Source: Diadophis punctatus similis
Taxonomy: Eukaryota; Chordata; Lepidosauria; Squamata; Dipsadidae
Reading direction: 5' to 3'
Assembly (NCBI GenBank): GCA_023053685.1
Contig: JALIGW010000032.1
Location: forward strand, 7,146,956 to 7,210,955
Length of the DNA: 64,000 bases
Shown here one piece after another: positions 1 through 10,729 of the stretch. A program made the position numbers and the translations under genes. The notes under the pieces were generated by a model. That model saw only the letters and a list, made by a program, of their open reading frames with translations. It was not told where the DNA came from and searched no databases. How positions within the stretch are numbered: position 1 is the stretch's first letter; each line of letters starts with the position of its first letter.

Positions 1-90
1 GGGTGAAACCTATGTGGACTACCCTTCACCCGAACTGAGGGTGACCCACTGAGCCAGCCTAGGGAGCCCTCAAACTAGGCAGCAGGGAGT

Positions 91-1583
91 GTGGAGATTG
101 CCAACTCCATCCCAGCCGCCAAGCCTTGGCCTAACGCCACCGTGGCAAGCCCCATCTGGGTGGGCTTTCTTCCCCAGAGTGGGATGGGCGCAATGCCAAT
201 GGATGCCGGGGTCCCCCCTGTGACCCAACCTTGCACCAGGGCTTGGAGCCCCCTCAATGCCAGGTCTTGCCGTGCAAGCCCCGCTGCAAGCTCAGGGACC
301 CCTCCCCACAGACAGGGCCGCACTGGGAGCAGGCCAACAACTGCAGCCGGGAAGGAGGCTAATTGGAGGCCCCCTGCAGTAAGCCATCGCTCCGCCGGCC
401 GCACACATGCAAGCCGCTGCCCCGCCAGCCCAAGAGCCAGCCCCCCCCAGTTCCGGGCAATGTTTGATGGGGACCCTAAGAAGCTGGCCTATTTCCTCCA
501 CCGAGTATGGGCATATGTTGATGAATGCGGGGCGCAGTTCCAGTCAGACAGACAGCTGATTGACAGAATAACCGAGGGGCTGAACGAGGGGGAAGCAGCG
601 GAGTGGGTGGCAGAACTCCATGACGAAGCGGCCCCTGAGCTAGACGATGCATATGAGTTTGTCCAACTCATGAGGCTCCAGTTCTACGATGCGGCCCAAC
701 ATGTAGAAGCTGAAGAACAGATTCAGAGGTTGAAGCAAGCGGGCCGCCCAGTGAAAGAATTAGTGTGGGAATTCAGAAGAGCAGCTGGAAAGGTGTGGGA
801 TTGGTCCAAACAGCTCTTGGTGCACATGTTCCGAGACGCCCTAGATCCCGAATTAAGGAAGCGTGTGAGATCCGAGGGGTCCCGTGTAGAATCCGAGAGT
901 GGTATGCCACCGTCATCGCTCTGGATCACATAATCAGAGACCGGAAAAAACCTCCCGCCGACCGGATAGCTAGAAGGCCTTTGGGACGTCGGATCCCCCC
1001 GAGACAAGCCGCGGACCCAAGCCCTAAATCAACTAGGGGCGTGAAATGCTATCGGTGTGGCCAAGCTGGCCATCGAGCTTCCGAGTGCCTGGCGCTGGCC
1101 CCCATCGTGCTACCGAGGACCCGGCCACCTCTGGGGCCCAAAAAGAAGCCTGCGAAACCACTGGAGCTAGGACACTTGGCCCTACAAGCAGAGGAGTCCC
1201 CTCCCCCCTCTGATGCCGCTGAGACATCGTCAGCGGAGGAATCGCCCCTGCGATGGGATGAGGGAGGCAGTGGTGAAGACGACCCGATGGTGAGTGAAGC
1301 AGTTCGCCCCTTCCTCATAAAAGCAAAAATTACAGTGCCAGAGACGGGGAAGGAGGGAGATGTGGATGCTATGATAGACATGGGCTGTTCAAGGTGCCTA
1401 ATCACCAAGGCAGTGGTAGAGAAGCTAGGGATCTGCACCAGGCCCCTAGCAAACCCCATCCGATTCCAACATCGGATTGGACGGATTGCTAATTGGGGGA
1501 ACCCCCACCACTCTCCTCACAGAGTTGGTAGACTTGCAAATGAGACACCACCACAAACTTGTCTGGTTCATAGTTGCCCCTAA
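91..1583 (+). pseudogene. gypsy-1 gag remnant, two frames
   Basis: A capsid-like segment (about 460-890) contains FDGDPKKLAYFLHRV and a helical stretch typical of Sushi/PEG10-type Gag. The reading then shifts frame near 880-900. A CX2CX4HX4C zinc knuckle (CYRCGQAGHRASEC) sits at 1047-1088 in the second frame. The family role is packaging of the retrotransposon RNA in virus-like particles. The track's initiator for this ORF is a GTG at 91, so the true start is unknown and may lie upstream or at an internal ATG. The frameshift marks it as a fossil. Confidence 0.8.
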
Positions 1584-3296
1584 AATGCCAGAAGCAATCA
1601 TCCTGGGGCTGGCCTGGTTAGACGTGGATGGGTATTGGAAGGGTGGGCATTGGAAGCTAACCCTGCACATCCGGCCTATACCCCCATCAGAAAATCAGAG
1701 CCACCAGGAGAAGTTAACGCCCCTGGGCGCAAACCATCCCCAGCTGGCAGCCCCCGCGAGGGAGACCACTCCCCCAGGCTCCCAGCAGGTGCCGGCAGAA
1801 TACCGAGACCTAGAAGGGGTGTTTAGTGAGGAAGACTGCAACTACCTCCCCCCTCACTAGCCTACGGACTGTGCGATAGAATTCGAACCGGGAGCCATGC
1901 TCCCAAAACCCAAAATGTACTCCATGACCCCGAAGGAACTGGGAGAGTTGAGAAGATACATCGATGCCAACTTGGAGCGGGGCTTCATCCAACCAGCAAA
2001 ATCAAGGGTCGTCACCCCTGTGCTCTTCAAAGAGAAAAAAGACAGGGGGGGGGTCAGATTATGAGTTGATTTACGTGGGATCAATGCCGTATGCGTGCAA
2101 AACACCTACCACCTCCCTCTCATGAAAGACTTGCTGAACCACTTGTCCAAAGGCAAGATATTTACCAAGCTAGACTTGAGGGAAGCTTATTACCGCATAC
2201 AAATCAGGGAGGGGGATGAATGGAAAACTGCTTTCAACTGCCCACTGGGGAGCTTCCAATTTAGAGTCATGCCCTTTGGACTGCAAGGAGCCCCTGCGGT
2301 CTTCATGCAATACATCAACGAGGTGCTGCTCCACCCCCATTTGTACAAGGGGATGCTCGTTTATTTGGATGACATTCTCATCTTTAGCGAGACGCTAGAG
2401 GAGCATGTGAAGTTAGTGCGACAAGTCTTGGAAAAACTTCTAGCCGCCAAACTGTACTCAAAACTCTCCAAGTGCGAATTCTACAAAACCTCACTAGACT
2501 ACTTAGGGTACCGTATCTCCAAGGAGGGAATAGAGATGGACCCAGGAAAAGTGAAAGCAGTGCTTGATTGGCAGCCCCCCCCCCGCACTCGTAAACAACT
2601 TCAAAGCTTTTTGGGCTTTGCCAACTTCTACCGGCTATTCATCCCATCGTTCGCTAAGGTGGAGCTGCCATTGACAGAACTGCTAAAAACTGGCCCATCA
2701 CCCACCAAGCCAAAGCCCAACCAGCCGATTGGCTGGACGATGGAATGCCAAAAAGCATTCGAAAGGCTGAAGCGGCTCTTTGCCCAAGAACCAATTTTAC
2801 AGCACCCTGACCCAGAATGACAGTTCATAATTCAGTCAGACGCCAGCGATGTAGCGGTGGCAGCGGTGCTGTTACAGAAAGATGAGAAAGGCCAACTCCT
2901 GCCATGTGCTTGCGTTTTGAAAAAACTCACAGCAACCGAGAGGAGATGGGCCATCTTGGAAAAAGAAGCCTATGCCATTCGTAGCAAGACATATTGTGCG
3001 TCACAATACTTTAGGCAATTCAAATTCGAACTGAAACACATTCCAACTGGCTGATGCTTTATCCAGGAAGCCCCAATTACAGCCAAAGAGAAGAGGAGTT
3101 CCACTCGGTCATCCCCTCCCCACCAAACGAAGCAGTAGGCACTCCCCCTTCAGAGGGGGAACTAGCAGCCCCTGTCCTCACTAGAGGCCAAACCAGATGG
3201 CCACCAGGAGGAGTGGACCGCAAAATTGAAGGCAGCCCTGCCTAGCAACCCCTGGCTCAATGACAACAAAGAAATCCTGACCATGAGAGAAGGCTT
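1330..3296 (+). pseudogene. gypsy-1 protease, reverse transcriptase and RNase H remnant
   Basis: A retropepsin-like site reads IDMGCS at 1373-1390, where the family normally has D-S/T-G. RT motifs follow: TKLDLREAYYRI near 2164 and YLDD at 2362-2373, the catalytic pair. RNase H starts with QSDASD near 2834. TGA stops interrupt at 1857-1859 region, 2818 and 3052. The RNase H middle is missing: EKEAYAI is followed almost at once by SQYFRQFKFELKHIP. The DALSRKP linker that normally closes RNase H appears out of frame at about 3048-3070. It is a clear pol fossil. Confidence 0.85.
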
Positions 3297-3562
3297 TGTC
3301 AGAGTTACGCAATAAATCAGAAGCTTCAAAAGATAACTGCATTTTGCTGATTCAAATAACTTCTTTATACGTAGAATAAAACATTTACAATACCACACTT
3401 TGTTTCAGATCACATGTTGAGATGTTTTCATACTGGAGTATAATGGTGGACAGACTAAACCACACCCTTCTTCTTGCTAAGTTTCTGGACATGCTCAATT
3501 AACACTTCAGCCCAATTGGCTGACTCAATCACATGGCTCTCCCAGTCATGAATATTCCAACA
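3297..3562 (-). repeat. copia-1 3' LTR (266 bp)
   Basis: This is a direct copy of 7652-7917 with no difference seen by eye. On the minus strand it starts TGTTGGAATATTC and ends CTCTGACA. The stop codon of the copia polyprotein (3546-3548) lies inside it, so the last few residues are LTR-encoded. Confidence 0.96.
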
Positions 3563-6500
3563 CTCCTCCCTTCATTACTGGGAGAGACATCAAACCTATT
3601 GGATTTAAACATTTCCTATAATGGACGCCACCCAATGGTTTGGTCATCATGCCTGCTAAATTATCCTCTGAAGAACAATGATGTAAACGTATCAATTTTT
3701 CTTTTACAGCTTCCCTGACATTACAATACTTAATGTCCACATGTTTACTTCTGTTCTTCACTCTGTCACCTGTTGCCATTTTTATACAAGCAGCATTATC
3801 TTCATAAACAATAACAGCTTCATTTACATTTACATTTAAATCTTGTAACAACTGTACATACCAAACTACTTCAGAACATAACTCAGACAATGCAATAAAC
3901 TCTGCTTCTGCAGTTGAAATAGCAACCGTTGTTTGTTTTCTGGACTTCCAACCAATTAAAGCCCCTCCAAACATTATTACAATTCCAGAATTAGACTTTC
4001 TGGTTTTTACATCATTTGCATAATCACTATCAACGTAACATTTCAATTTTAATTCTTCAGTGACCTGTATTTGAAGACCCAAATTCACAGTTCCCTTCAA
4101 ATACCTGAGAATTCTTTTCACACCCATCCAATGCAACTTTGTAGGTGTAGCAGTAAAGCGACTTAAGATGCTCACTGCACAAGCTATGTCTGGTCTGGAC
4201 CACTGTGACAGATATAACAGACTCCCTATTGCAGAGTGATATATCTCCTGATCACAGGCTTCACTTTTATCCTCACCCAAACTATTGTAAAAATCTGTGC
4301 TCATAGGTGTAGGAGCAATATTACAATCTTTCATGTTATATTTCTCTAATAATTGTTCAATTTTTCTCCTTTGACTGAGAATATAACCACCTTTTTCAGT
4401 TTTTTGTATCTCTACACCGAGATAATTCTTTATTTCTCCCAAATTCTTTAATTCAAATTTCTTTTCTAACTTATTAGCAAATTCTTTAACTTGTGATGCA
4501 TCCTTTGCAATGAAACAAAGATCATCCACAAATGCTAATAGTAGACAATTCCCACCTTGTAACTTTCCAGTGTATATGCAACCATCAGCTTTGCAACTCT
4601 TGAACCCAAGACCTTTCAATGCAGTATCTAAACAGATATTCCAATTTCTGGCTGACTGCTTCAGCCCATAAATGGCCTTGTTCAATTTATACACCATGTT
4701 AGGCTTTTTATTTTCATACCCTGGCGCTTGAACCATATAAATTTCTTCCTCTAATTCAGCATTGAGGAATGCAGTGGTTATATCAAAATGCCAAATTCTA
4801 TGCCTGTATGCTGATGCTAATGCCAGTGCTAGTCTTATGCTCTCACCTTTTACAGTTGGCGCGAACACCTCATCATAGTGCACATTCTTTAATTGAGAAA
4901 AACCTTGTGCCACCAATCTTGCCTTATACTGTACTTCATTATTGGGTAATACCTTTTTCTTATATACCCACTTACATCCTACAGCCTTGGTACCCTGTGG
5001 CAAAGTCACAGATGTGAACACTTCATGATCTCCCATGGATTTCATCTCTTTATCCATGGCTTCCTTCCACTTTTCTTGTTCAACTTTTGGTAATGCCAAT
5101 ACTTCCTTATAGTTTCTTGGCTCATACCACACATTACACACTTTAACTTTACTGGCAGAATACCTGTCTGGCGGAACCCCTCTGTTCCTACGCTCTGACC
5201 TACGTGGCATTGCCTGTTCTTGTGTTTCAAGCTTTTCTGGCTTCATATCTTGTTCAGACTCTCCTCCCTGAACATTGACACCTTCAGTAAATGATTCACC
5301 ATCATTAAATGAGTTATTGTCACTAAGTGGATCACCGTCGCTAAGCGGATCACCGTCACTAAGTGAGACATTTTCAGAATTTGCATCAATTCTGTTCCAA
5401 TTTTGTTCTGCAAAACTAGCAGATCTTGAAATCACTATCCTTTTACTTCCATCGCTAAAGCGATACCCTTTTGAGCCTGGCTCATAGCCCACAAATCTGA
5501 GCTTTCTAGCCTTTTGTTGTCCCTTTCTTCTGATTGCCTTTGGAATATGTACCCAAGCAGTACTTCCAAATATTTTTAAATGTGCTAAAGAAGGCTTTCT
5601 CCCATATAGCATTGCATATGGAGTATTATTGATGGATGAACTCCACAACCTATTTACTAAATAATTGGCAGTCAGTATGGCTTCACCCCAATATGACCTG
5701 CTCATACCAGAATCCTCCAGTAATGAGTCTTTCATTGTTTGCAAAACACCATTCCTCTTTTCAGCCACTCCGTTCTCCCCCGGTGTGTAAGGATTTGTGC
5801 GCCTGTGTCTTATTCCCAATTGTCTCAACCATTGTTGAAAATTTGTTGACATAAATTCAGAACCTCTGTCAGTTTGCAACTGACATACCTGTTGTTTGTA
5901 CCTTCTCTCTACAAAACTTAACCATTGCTTAAATTGCTGTAGCACCTCTGTTTTACTCTTAAGTAAGTAGCAAAACCCAAACCTGCTGTAGTCATCCACA
6001 ATGACCAGCGCATACTTTGCTCCTCCCAAACTGGCTTGCATAGGCCCAATTAAATCAGCATGCACCAGTTCTAGAGCTTTTCTGGTTTGTCTTGTGCTAA
6101 ACTTGCTCACTGGGAATGCTTTGGATTTCGATGCTTTGCATACTGCACAATCCAAATATGCCTTACATCCCTTCAAATCTAATCCTTCTGCAAATTCTTT
6201 CATTTGTTGAACAACCTTAAAATTAGCATGACCAAGTCGTCTGTGCAGAAGATGAACACATGAATTGTGTTCTGCTACATTTTTAAATGTCTGGGAACAA
6301 TGTGGGACCTTTTGTCCCTGCAATACATAAAGATTATCCTCTTTTATGCCCTGTGCACAAACAATCCCATTTCTTTGGATGATACACTTCCCATTAACAA
6401 ATGTGGTTTCATAACCTTGCTTGTCTAAACTAGACACACTTAACAAATTATGCTCCATTTCAGGTACACATAACACATCAGTAAACCTGGATTCCAAATA

Positions 6501-7535
6501 TGGAATTTGCACATCGCCTCTTCCAATGATTTTAGCCTTTTGACCATTGGCTAAGGCCACTTCTTCATGGTTTCCTGGAAAAAATCTGGAAAATAAGTCA
6601 GAATTATTAACAATTGTTTGACTAGCCCCACTGTCAATCAACCATTTGTCTCTATTGTTATTATAACAAACTTTTGCAACTGCAATCTGTCCTTGCAAAT
6701 AATGTCTCTTGTCTTGCATATTTCTTCTCTGTGCACAGCTTTTCTGCAGATGATTGGTTTCTCCACAAATGAAACATGCTTTTTTAACTTGCTTGAAGAA
6801 TTGTTGCTGTGTAACTTGATCTCTCCTGCCTCTGCTTTCCTCTTGTCTGCAGACACCTCGGCTGTTGCTAGAGATAGGCAGCCTGTGGAAAATTTTGCTG
6901 GAGACTTGCTGTAAGTTTCCACTGTACTCCTTGTTGAGCCCCCGCCTGTGGAATTTTCCATCAGCATGGCTGAAAAGCCTTTTCTCATATTCATTCAATA
7001 AACACGATTTCAAAGCCTCCAAATTCAAATCTGCTTCTGGCTTACTTTCAAAAATAGCTGATACAGTCTCCCAGCTCTGATCCAAACTATTTAACACTAA
7101 TAAAACTTTTTGGGACTCTGGAAACTTTACTCCACGTTGCTCCAATTCTAGAAAATTAGACTGCATTTTCATTAAATGATCTTCCATAGAATCTCCTGTC
7201 TGCAAACTCATTCTGAAAAGCTTTCTTGAAAGTTGGACCACATTACACGCAGAAACATTGACATGTACTGCTTTCAATTTCTGCCATATTTCTTTTGCAG
7301 ACTTTAATTCAGCTACATTTAAGAATTGATCATCCCCCAGACTTAAAAGAAGATAAGCCATAGCTTTGTCATGAGCCTTTTGATCTGCTGCTCCAAGCAC
7401 TTGCGGGGGGTCTGCTACTATGTCCCATAATTCTTTTGCTTTCAAAAAACATTCCATTTTTGCAGCCCAAATTAAATAATTTTTCTTCCCCAATTTAGGT
7501 ATTGGACTGTCTTTAAATTCCATAGCAGCAGCCAT
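3546..7535 (-). CDS. copia-1 Gag-Pol polyprotein, 1329 aa, intact
   Basis: One open frame encodes all retrotransposon functions. The N-terminal Gag (KNYLIWAAKMECFLKAKELW) carries a CX2CX4HX4C knuckle (CFICGETNHLQKSC) near residue 252. Protease DSGAS is near 300. The integrase HHCC finger (H..H near 430, CAVC near 461) is followed by catalytic residues in HADLIGP (~491), TDRGSEF (~556) and GVAEKRN (~587). RT has YKARLVAQGF (~868) and the catalytic FVDD box (~1001), a variant of the usual YVDD. RNase H shows YVDSDYA (~1166), STAEAEF (~1206) and YEDNAA (~1244). The ATG at 7535 gives a standard Gag start. Length and order are normal for Ty1/copia; no stop or frameshift is present. Confidence 0.96.
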   Translation of the reverse strand: MAAAMEFKDSPIPKLGKKNYLIWAAKMECFLKAKELWDIVADPPQVLGAADQKAHDKAMAYLLLSLGDDQFLNVAELKSAKEIWQKLKAVHVNVSACNVVQLSRKLFRMSLQTGDSMEDHLMKMQSNFLELEQRGVKFPESQKVLLVLNSLDQSWETVSAIFESKPEADLNLEALKSCLLNEYEKRLFSHADGKFHRRGLNKEYSGNLQQVSSKIFHRLPISSNSRGVCRQEESRGRRDQVTQQQFFKQVKKACFICGETNHLQKSCAQRRNMQDKRHYLQGQIAVAKVCYNNNRDKWLIDSGASQTIVNNSDLFSRFFPGNHEEVALANGQKAKIIGRGDVQIPYLESRFTDVLCVPEMEHNLLSVSSLDKQGYETTFVNGKCIIQRNGIVCAQGIKEDNLYVLQGQKVPHCSQTFKNVAEHNSCVHLLHRRLGHANFKVVQQMKEFAEGLDLKGCKAYLDCAVCKASKSKAFPVSKFSTRQTRKALELVHADLIGPMQASLGGAKYALVIVDDYSRFGFCYLLKSKTEVLQQFKQWLSFVERRYKQQVCQLQTDRGSEFMSTNFQQWLRQLGIRHRRTNPYTPGENGVAEKRNGVLQTMKDSLLEDSGMSRSYWGEAILTANYLVNRLWSSSINNTPYAMLYGRKPSLAHLKIFGSTAWVHIPKAIRRKGQQKARKLRFVGYEPGSKGYRFSDGSKRIVISRSASFAEQNWNRIDANSENVSLSDGDPLSDGDPLSDNNSFNDGESFTEGVNVQGGESEQDMKPEKLETQEQAMPRRSERRNRGVPPDRYSASKVKVCNVWYEPRNYKEVLALPKVEQEKWKEAMDKEMKSMGDHEVFTSVTLPQGTKAVGCKWVYKKKVLPNNEVQYKARLVAQGFSQLKNVHYDEVFAPTVKGESIRLALALASAYRHRIWHFDITTAFLNAELEEEIYMVQAPGYENKKPNMVYKLNKAIYGLKQSARNWNICLDTALKGLGFKSCKADGCIYTGKLQGGNCLLLAFVDDLCFIAKDASQVKEFANKLEKKFELKNLGEIKNYLGVEIQKTEKGGYILSQRRKIEQLLEKYNMKDCNIAPTPMSTDFYNSLGEDKSEACDQEIYHSAIGSLLYLSQWSRPDIACAVSILSRFTATPTKLHWMGVKRILRYLKGTVNLGLQIQVTEELKLKCYVDSDYANDVKTRKSNSGIVIMFGGALIGWKSRKQTTVAISTAEAEFIALSELCSEVVWYVQLLQDLNVNVNEAVIVYEDNAACIKMATGDRVKNRSKHVDIKYCNVREAVKEKLIRLHHCSSEDNLAGMMTKPLGGVHYRKCLNPIGLMSLPVMKGGVLEYS
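3563..3573 (-). other. copia-1 polypurine tract
   Basis: On the minus strand the bases just before the 3' LTR read GAAGGGAGGAG, a purine run in the position expected for plus-strand priming. Confidence 0.8.
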
Positions 7536-7637
7536 CCTGCTTTATTTTTCTTCTCTGCCTGTTCCTTTAACAACACAGACAGCTTCTTATCAGCTTTAAA
7601 TTACAATGCAGTTTTAACTTTACTTCTTGAGCGATTT

Positions 7638-7651
7638 CTGGGCCCATAACC
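7638..7651 (-). promoter_or_regulatory. copia-1 primer-binding site, tRNA-iMet anticodon arm
   Basis: Directly after the 5' LTR the minus strand reads GGTTATGGGCCCAG. This is complementary to the anticodon stem-loop of initiator tRNA-Met (CTGGGCCCATAACC, containing the CAT anticodon), not to the tRNA 3' end. Drosophila copia is known to prime from a cleaved half of this same tRNA. The match supports the copia assignment and a complete 5' end. Confidence 0.85.
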
Positions 7652-7917
7652 TGTCAGAGTTACGCAATAAATCAGAAGCTTCAAAAGATAACTGCATTTT
7701 GCTGATTCAAATAACTTCTTTATACGTAGAATAAAACATTTACAATACCACACTTTGTTTCAGATCACATGTTGAGATGTTTTCATACTGGAGTATAATG
7801 GTGGACAGACTAAACCACACCCTTCTTCTTGCTAAGTTTCTGGACATGCTCAATTAACACTTCAGCCCAATTGGCTGACTCAATCACATGGCTCTCCCAG
7901 TCATGAATATTCCAACA
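7652..7917 (-). repeat. copia-1 5' LTR (266 bp)
   Basis: For this minus-strand element this is the promoter-bearing LTR. Its sequence matches 3297-3562 throughout, and it is flanked on the right by the GGCTT TSD. Confidence 0.96.
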
Positions 7918-8667
7918 GGCTTGGCTTGGAAGGGGTCCAAACTGTACGTGCCTGCCAGCCTCAGATTGGAAGTGCTCCAGCGAAGTCACGACTCCAAACT
8001 GGGTGGACACTTTGGGTTCATAAAAACCCTCCACCTAACACGAAGGCAATTTTGGTGGCCAAAGATGAAGACTGAGGTGGAGGACTACGTGAAAAGCTGC
8101 GTCACCTGTGCCACCAGAAAACACCAGTCAGGGAAACCGTCTGGACTATTGCAGCAAGTGGCCAATCACAGCAAACCCTGGGAAGAAATAGCCATGGACT
8201 TCATAGTTGAACTCCCAGATAGCAAGGGGAATACCGTGATCTGGACTGTCATTGATTTGTTTTCCAAGCAAGCCCACTTCGTTGCCTGCTTCGGACTACC
8301 GTCAACCAGACACCTAGCAAAATTGTTCCACAAGCACATCTACCACTTACATGGAGTCCTAAAAAGGGTCATCTCCGATCAAGGTGTACAATTCACCGCC
8401 AAGTTCTGGAGAGAATTCCTACGCTCAATTGGATCCACACAGGGACTCAGCTTGGCTTTTCATCCAAGTACAAATGGGGCAGCGATGGTGGAACAATACA
8501 TCTGTTATTATGTAGATTACCAACAAGACAATTGGGCGGAGCTGCTGCCGTTTGCAGAAGTAGCGTATAACAACGCTGTCCACAGCAGCACCGGATTAAC
8601 CCTTTTCCAGATCACCAGCGGCCAGGAGTTCGTTCCCATGCCGGAATTACCTACAGAACAGGGGTGA
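7918..8667 (+). pseudogene. gypsy-1 integrase remnant
   Basis: Downstream of copia-1 the gypsy frame resumes with a zinc-binding HHCC region (HDSKLGGHFG ... CVTCATRKHQSGK) near 7987-8124. The core follows: MDFIVELPDS (~8193) with the first Asp, ISDQGVQFT (~8370) with the second Asp, and a degraded region where the Glu is expected (HPSTNGAAMVEQYI). Part of the core appears deleted between the VEQ and YNNAVHSSTG segments. The family function is insertion of element cDNA into chromosomes. This copy is truncated at its C-terminus. Confidence 0.85.
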
Positions 8668-8771
8668 GTTCCTACCGGTGCGGTCCACCTGCCCGGAAGC
8701 TGATGGGAGTAACGGACACGTTGGCAAAAGATGAGTGGTCAACGTGATGAACTTGTGTGGGGGCAAGGGAA

Positions 8772-8922
8772 TGAACTTTAAACTGGGCGGAGAAACCCTC
8801 GTAGCTTTAGATTCGGGTTTCTCACAGATGTGCCAACATGGCTCTGTTAATAAATTGGAACTTTGAGGAATACTTTGCCTCGGACTCTGATTTAGTTTTG
8901 GTTGCTATTTGGAACCCTGACA
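8772..8922 (+). repeat. gypsy-1 probable 3' LTR
   Basis: The segment begins TGAACTTTAAACTGGG after a purine run (GTGGGGGCAAGGGAA). It contains AATAAA-like AATAAATTGGAAC and ends GGAACCCTGACA. Position after integrase, TG...CA ends and a poly(A) signal fit an LTR. With the 5' LTR outside the window, the borders are inferred. Confidence 0.45.
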
Positions 8923-9666
8923 CACCGGTTCTTTGTTAGTGCAAACCTCAGGGCCTCGAGTAGCCTGGGCTACTCTAGGATTCCTAGGGCTAGTGAGGGG
9001 AAGGCAAGTTGGATGGATTCTGTTAAAGTAGGGGCGCCACTAGAAGATCTGAGGACCCAGATTGGGCACAGATCATCCTGAAGAAAATATGTGTGGTCAC
9101 TAAAAATCATCATTAACTTGACGGCATATAATGTGTTGACCGACGACAAGAAGAAAACCGAACCTCTTTCTCTTGGGTTCCAGGCGGTAAGCAGCAGGAA
9201 ACCCCTTGCCATTGGGTTCCCTAGTCTGCCAGGCCTTGACTCCCATTTCCCAGGACAAGGTACAGTAGTGCACTGTTCAGACCTTGCAGGGCAAACTCTG
9301 TCCTTGGATAGAAGAAGTGGGGTCAGGGGCTCCTGTCTCTGAGAAACCATAACAGAACATCCTGACAGGGAGGGAAGTGAATTCATGAATGGAGGAAACG
9401 GAAGTAGCAGGAGCATCAATGGAAAGGGGTCGTTTTCCATGCTTTAGAAGAATGACAAGCAGTTTAAAAAGAGGCCACCAGAAGATGAGAGTGGTGAGAA
9501 ACCGTCACCGATGGCAAAAGCCAGTGCCGTCAAGGAAGCAGTTATTGACAGACGATCCTTTAAGGAGTTTGAAAAGGATGACTATAGGCTCTTTCTTGAT
9601 AAAGAGGGGAAATGTGGGGTGGATGGTCCCACCACCAAATGAATTTGGTACTGAACAATAGTATCC

Positions 9667-10570
9667 ATCATGTGGTCCTTTATGGAGCCATATCCAGGTG
9701 TTTGCAGTAGGGTTCCATCCCAGGGCCATTCCAGTGTGTTCCTCAACGTTTTCATAAATTACTTAAACAAGGAAATAGAAAGGATCCTCAGCAATTTTGC
9801 AGATGACACTAAAGCTGGGAGAAAGGGATTGCTAACCCGCTCTGAAAACAGGCACAACATTTAAAAGCATCTCAATAAGGTTAAAAATTAGGTCTTATCT
9901 AACCAAATATAATTGAATGGGGAGAAATATTGGGTTCTGATTTTATCAGAAAAATCAGGGGCACAGGTGCATAATAAGAGATACCTGGTTTGGCAGTGGT
10001 ATGTATGAGAAAGATCTGGGCATCCTGGTAGACCATTGATTATGCATGAATCACCAAACTGCTGCAGCTGTTGAAAGAGTTAATGCAGTCTTGGGTTGCA
10101 TTCACAGAAATGTAGTGTTGCGATCACTGACCATTCTGCTCTGAGCTGCCCTGCTCAATCTGCACCAAGAAGACTCTGTCTGCCACCACAATATGACAAG
10201 GACCCTGAGAAACTGGAAAGGGGGCAGGGGAGAGCAGCAAGGATGGTGCAGGGCTTGGAGGCTAAATTCTACAAAGACCGGTCAGAGGAACTTGGCGTGT
10301 GCAGTGTGCAGAAGAAGAGGCCAAGGAGAGCCATGAGAGCGGCCATCCAATACGGAGAGAGGCTGTGGATTTATTCTCTGTAGTCACCAAGAGTAGGATA
10401 AGAACCAGTGAAATGACGATTCAAACTTGAAATATGGAGGAAGTTCTTGAATGTGAGAGCTACAAAGCAGCAGAACAGCCTGACTCCTGGAGTTGTGGGT
10501 GCTTCATCACCCGCAGGGATGGTTCCGGACAGCCATGAATCTGGGATGCCCCCAGGAAGGAGAGGAACAC
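9667..10570 (+). repeat. Old CR1 LINE 3'-end remnant
   Basis: Degraded RT text (VFLNVFINYLNKEIERILSNFADDTKAG) is followed by pieces aligning in order with the better copy at 55.6-56.5 kb. These include the line around 10080 (AATGCAGTCTTGGGTTGCAT) and the one around 10440-10500. Many indels show great age. The stretch 8923-9666 before it holds nothing I can identify. Confidence 0.65.
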
Positions 10571-10729
10571 TTTCATTCTATAAAATACCGCCTGCTGGAT
10601 CATAAGCACCAAAAGTAACTGAATGATTGCTGTATGTAGCCAAAATTCAGAGCAATGGGAAATGAGATGCCATGGCAGGAGAAGCTAATGGGAAAAGAAA
10701 CTCAAGGACAGAGGTTCCTAGAAAGAAGA

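Larger units (their letters stand above)
3297..7917 (-). mobile_element. copia-1: full-length, apparently intact Ty1/copia element
   Basis: The element has 266-bp LTRs that look identical, TG...CA ends and a perfect 5-bp TSD GGCTT (3292-3296 and 7918-7922). It also has a PBS, a polypurine tract and one uninterrupted Gag-Pol ORF. Domain order protease, integrase, RT, RNase H defines Ty1/copia. It inserted into the already existing gypsy-1 pol gene. Identical LTRs and an open 4-kb ORF imply a very recent insertion. Nothing seen would prevent mobility, but activity is not shown by sequence alone. Confidence 0.96.
1..8922 (+). mobile_element. gypsy-1: decayed Ty3/gypsy LTR retrotransposon, split by copia-1
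   Basis: Gag, protease, RT and RNase H pieces lie at 1-3296. The integrase and a probable 3' LTR lie at 7918-8922, on the other side of a complete copia insertion. The two halves join cleanly once the GGCTT duplication at 3292-3296/7918-7922 is collapsed. The 5' LTR lies outside the window. The coding parts sit in several frames with stops, so the element cannot make its own proteins. The gag style and domain order suggest the Sushi/chromovirus side of Ty3/gypsy, but no chromodomain can be seen. Confidence 0.85.
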
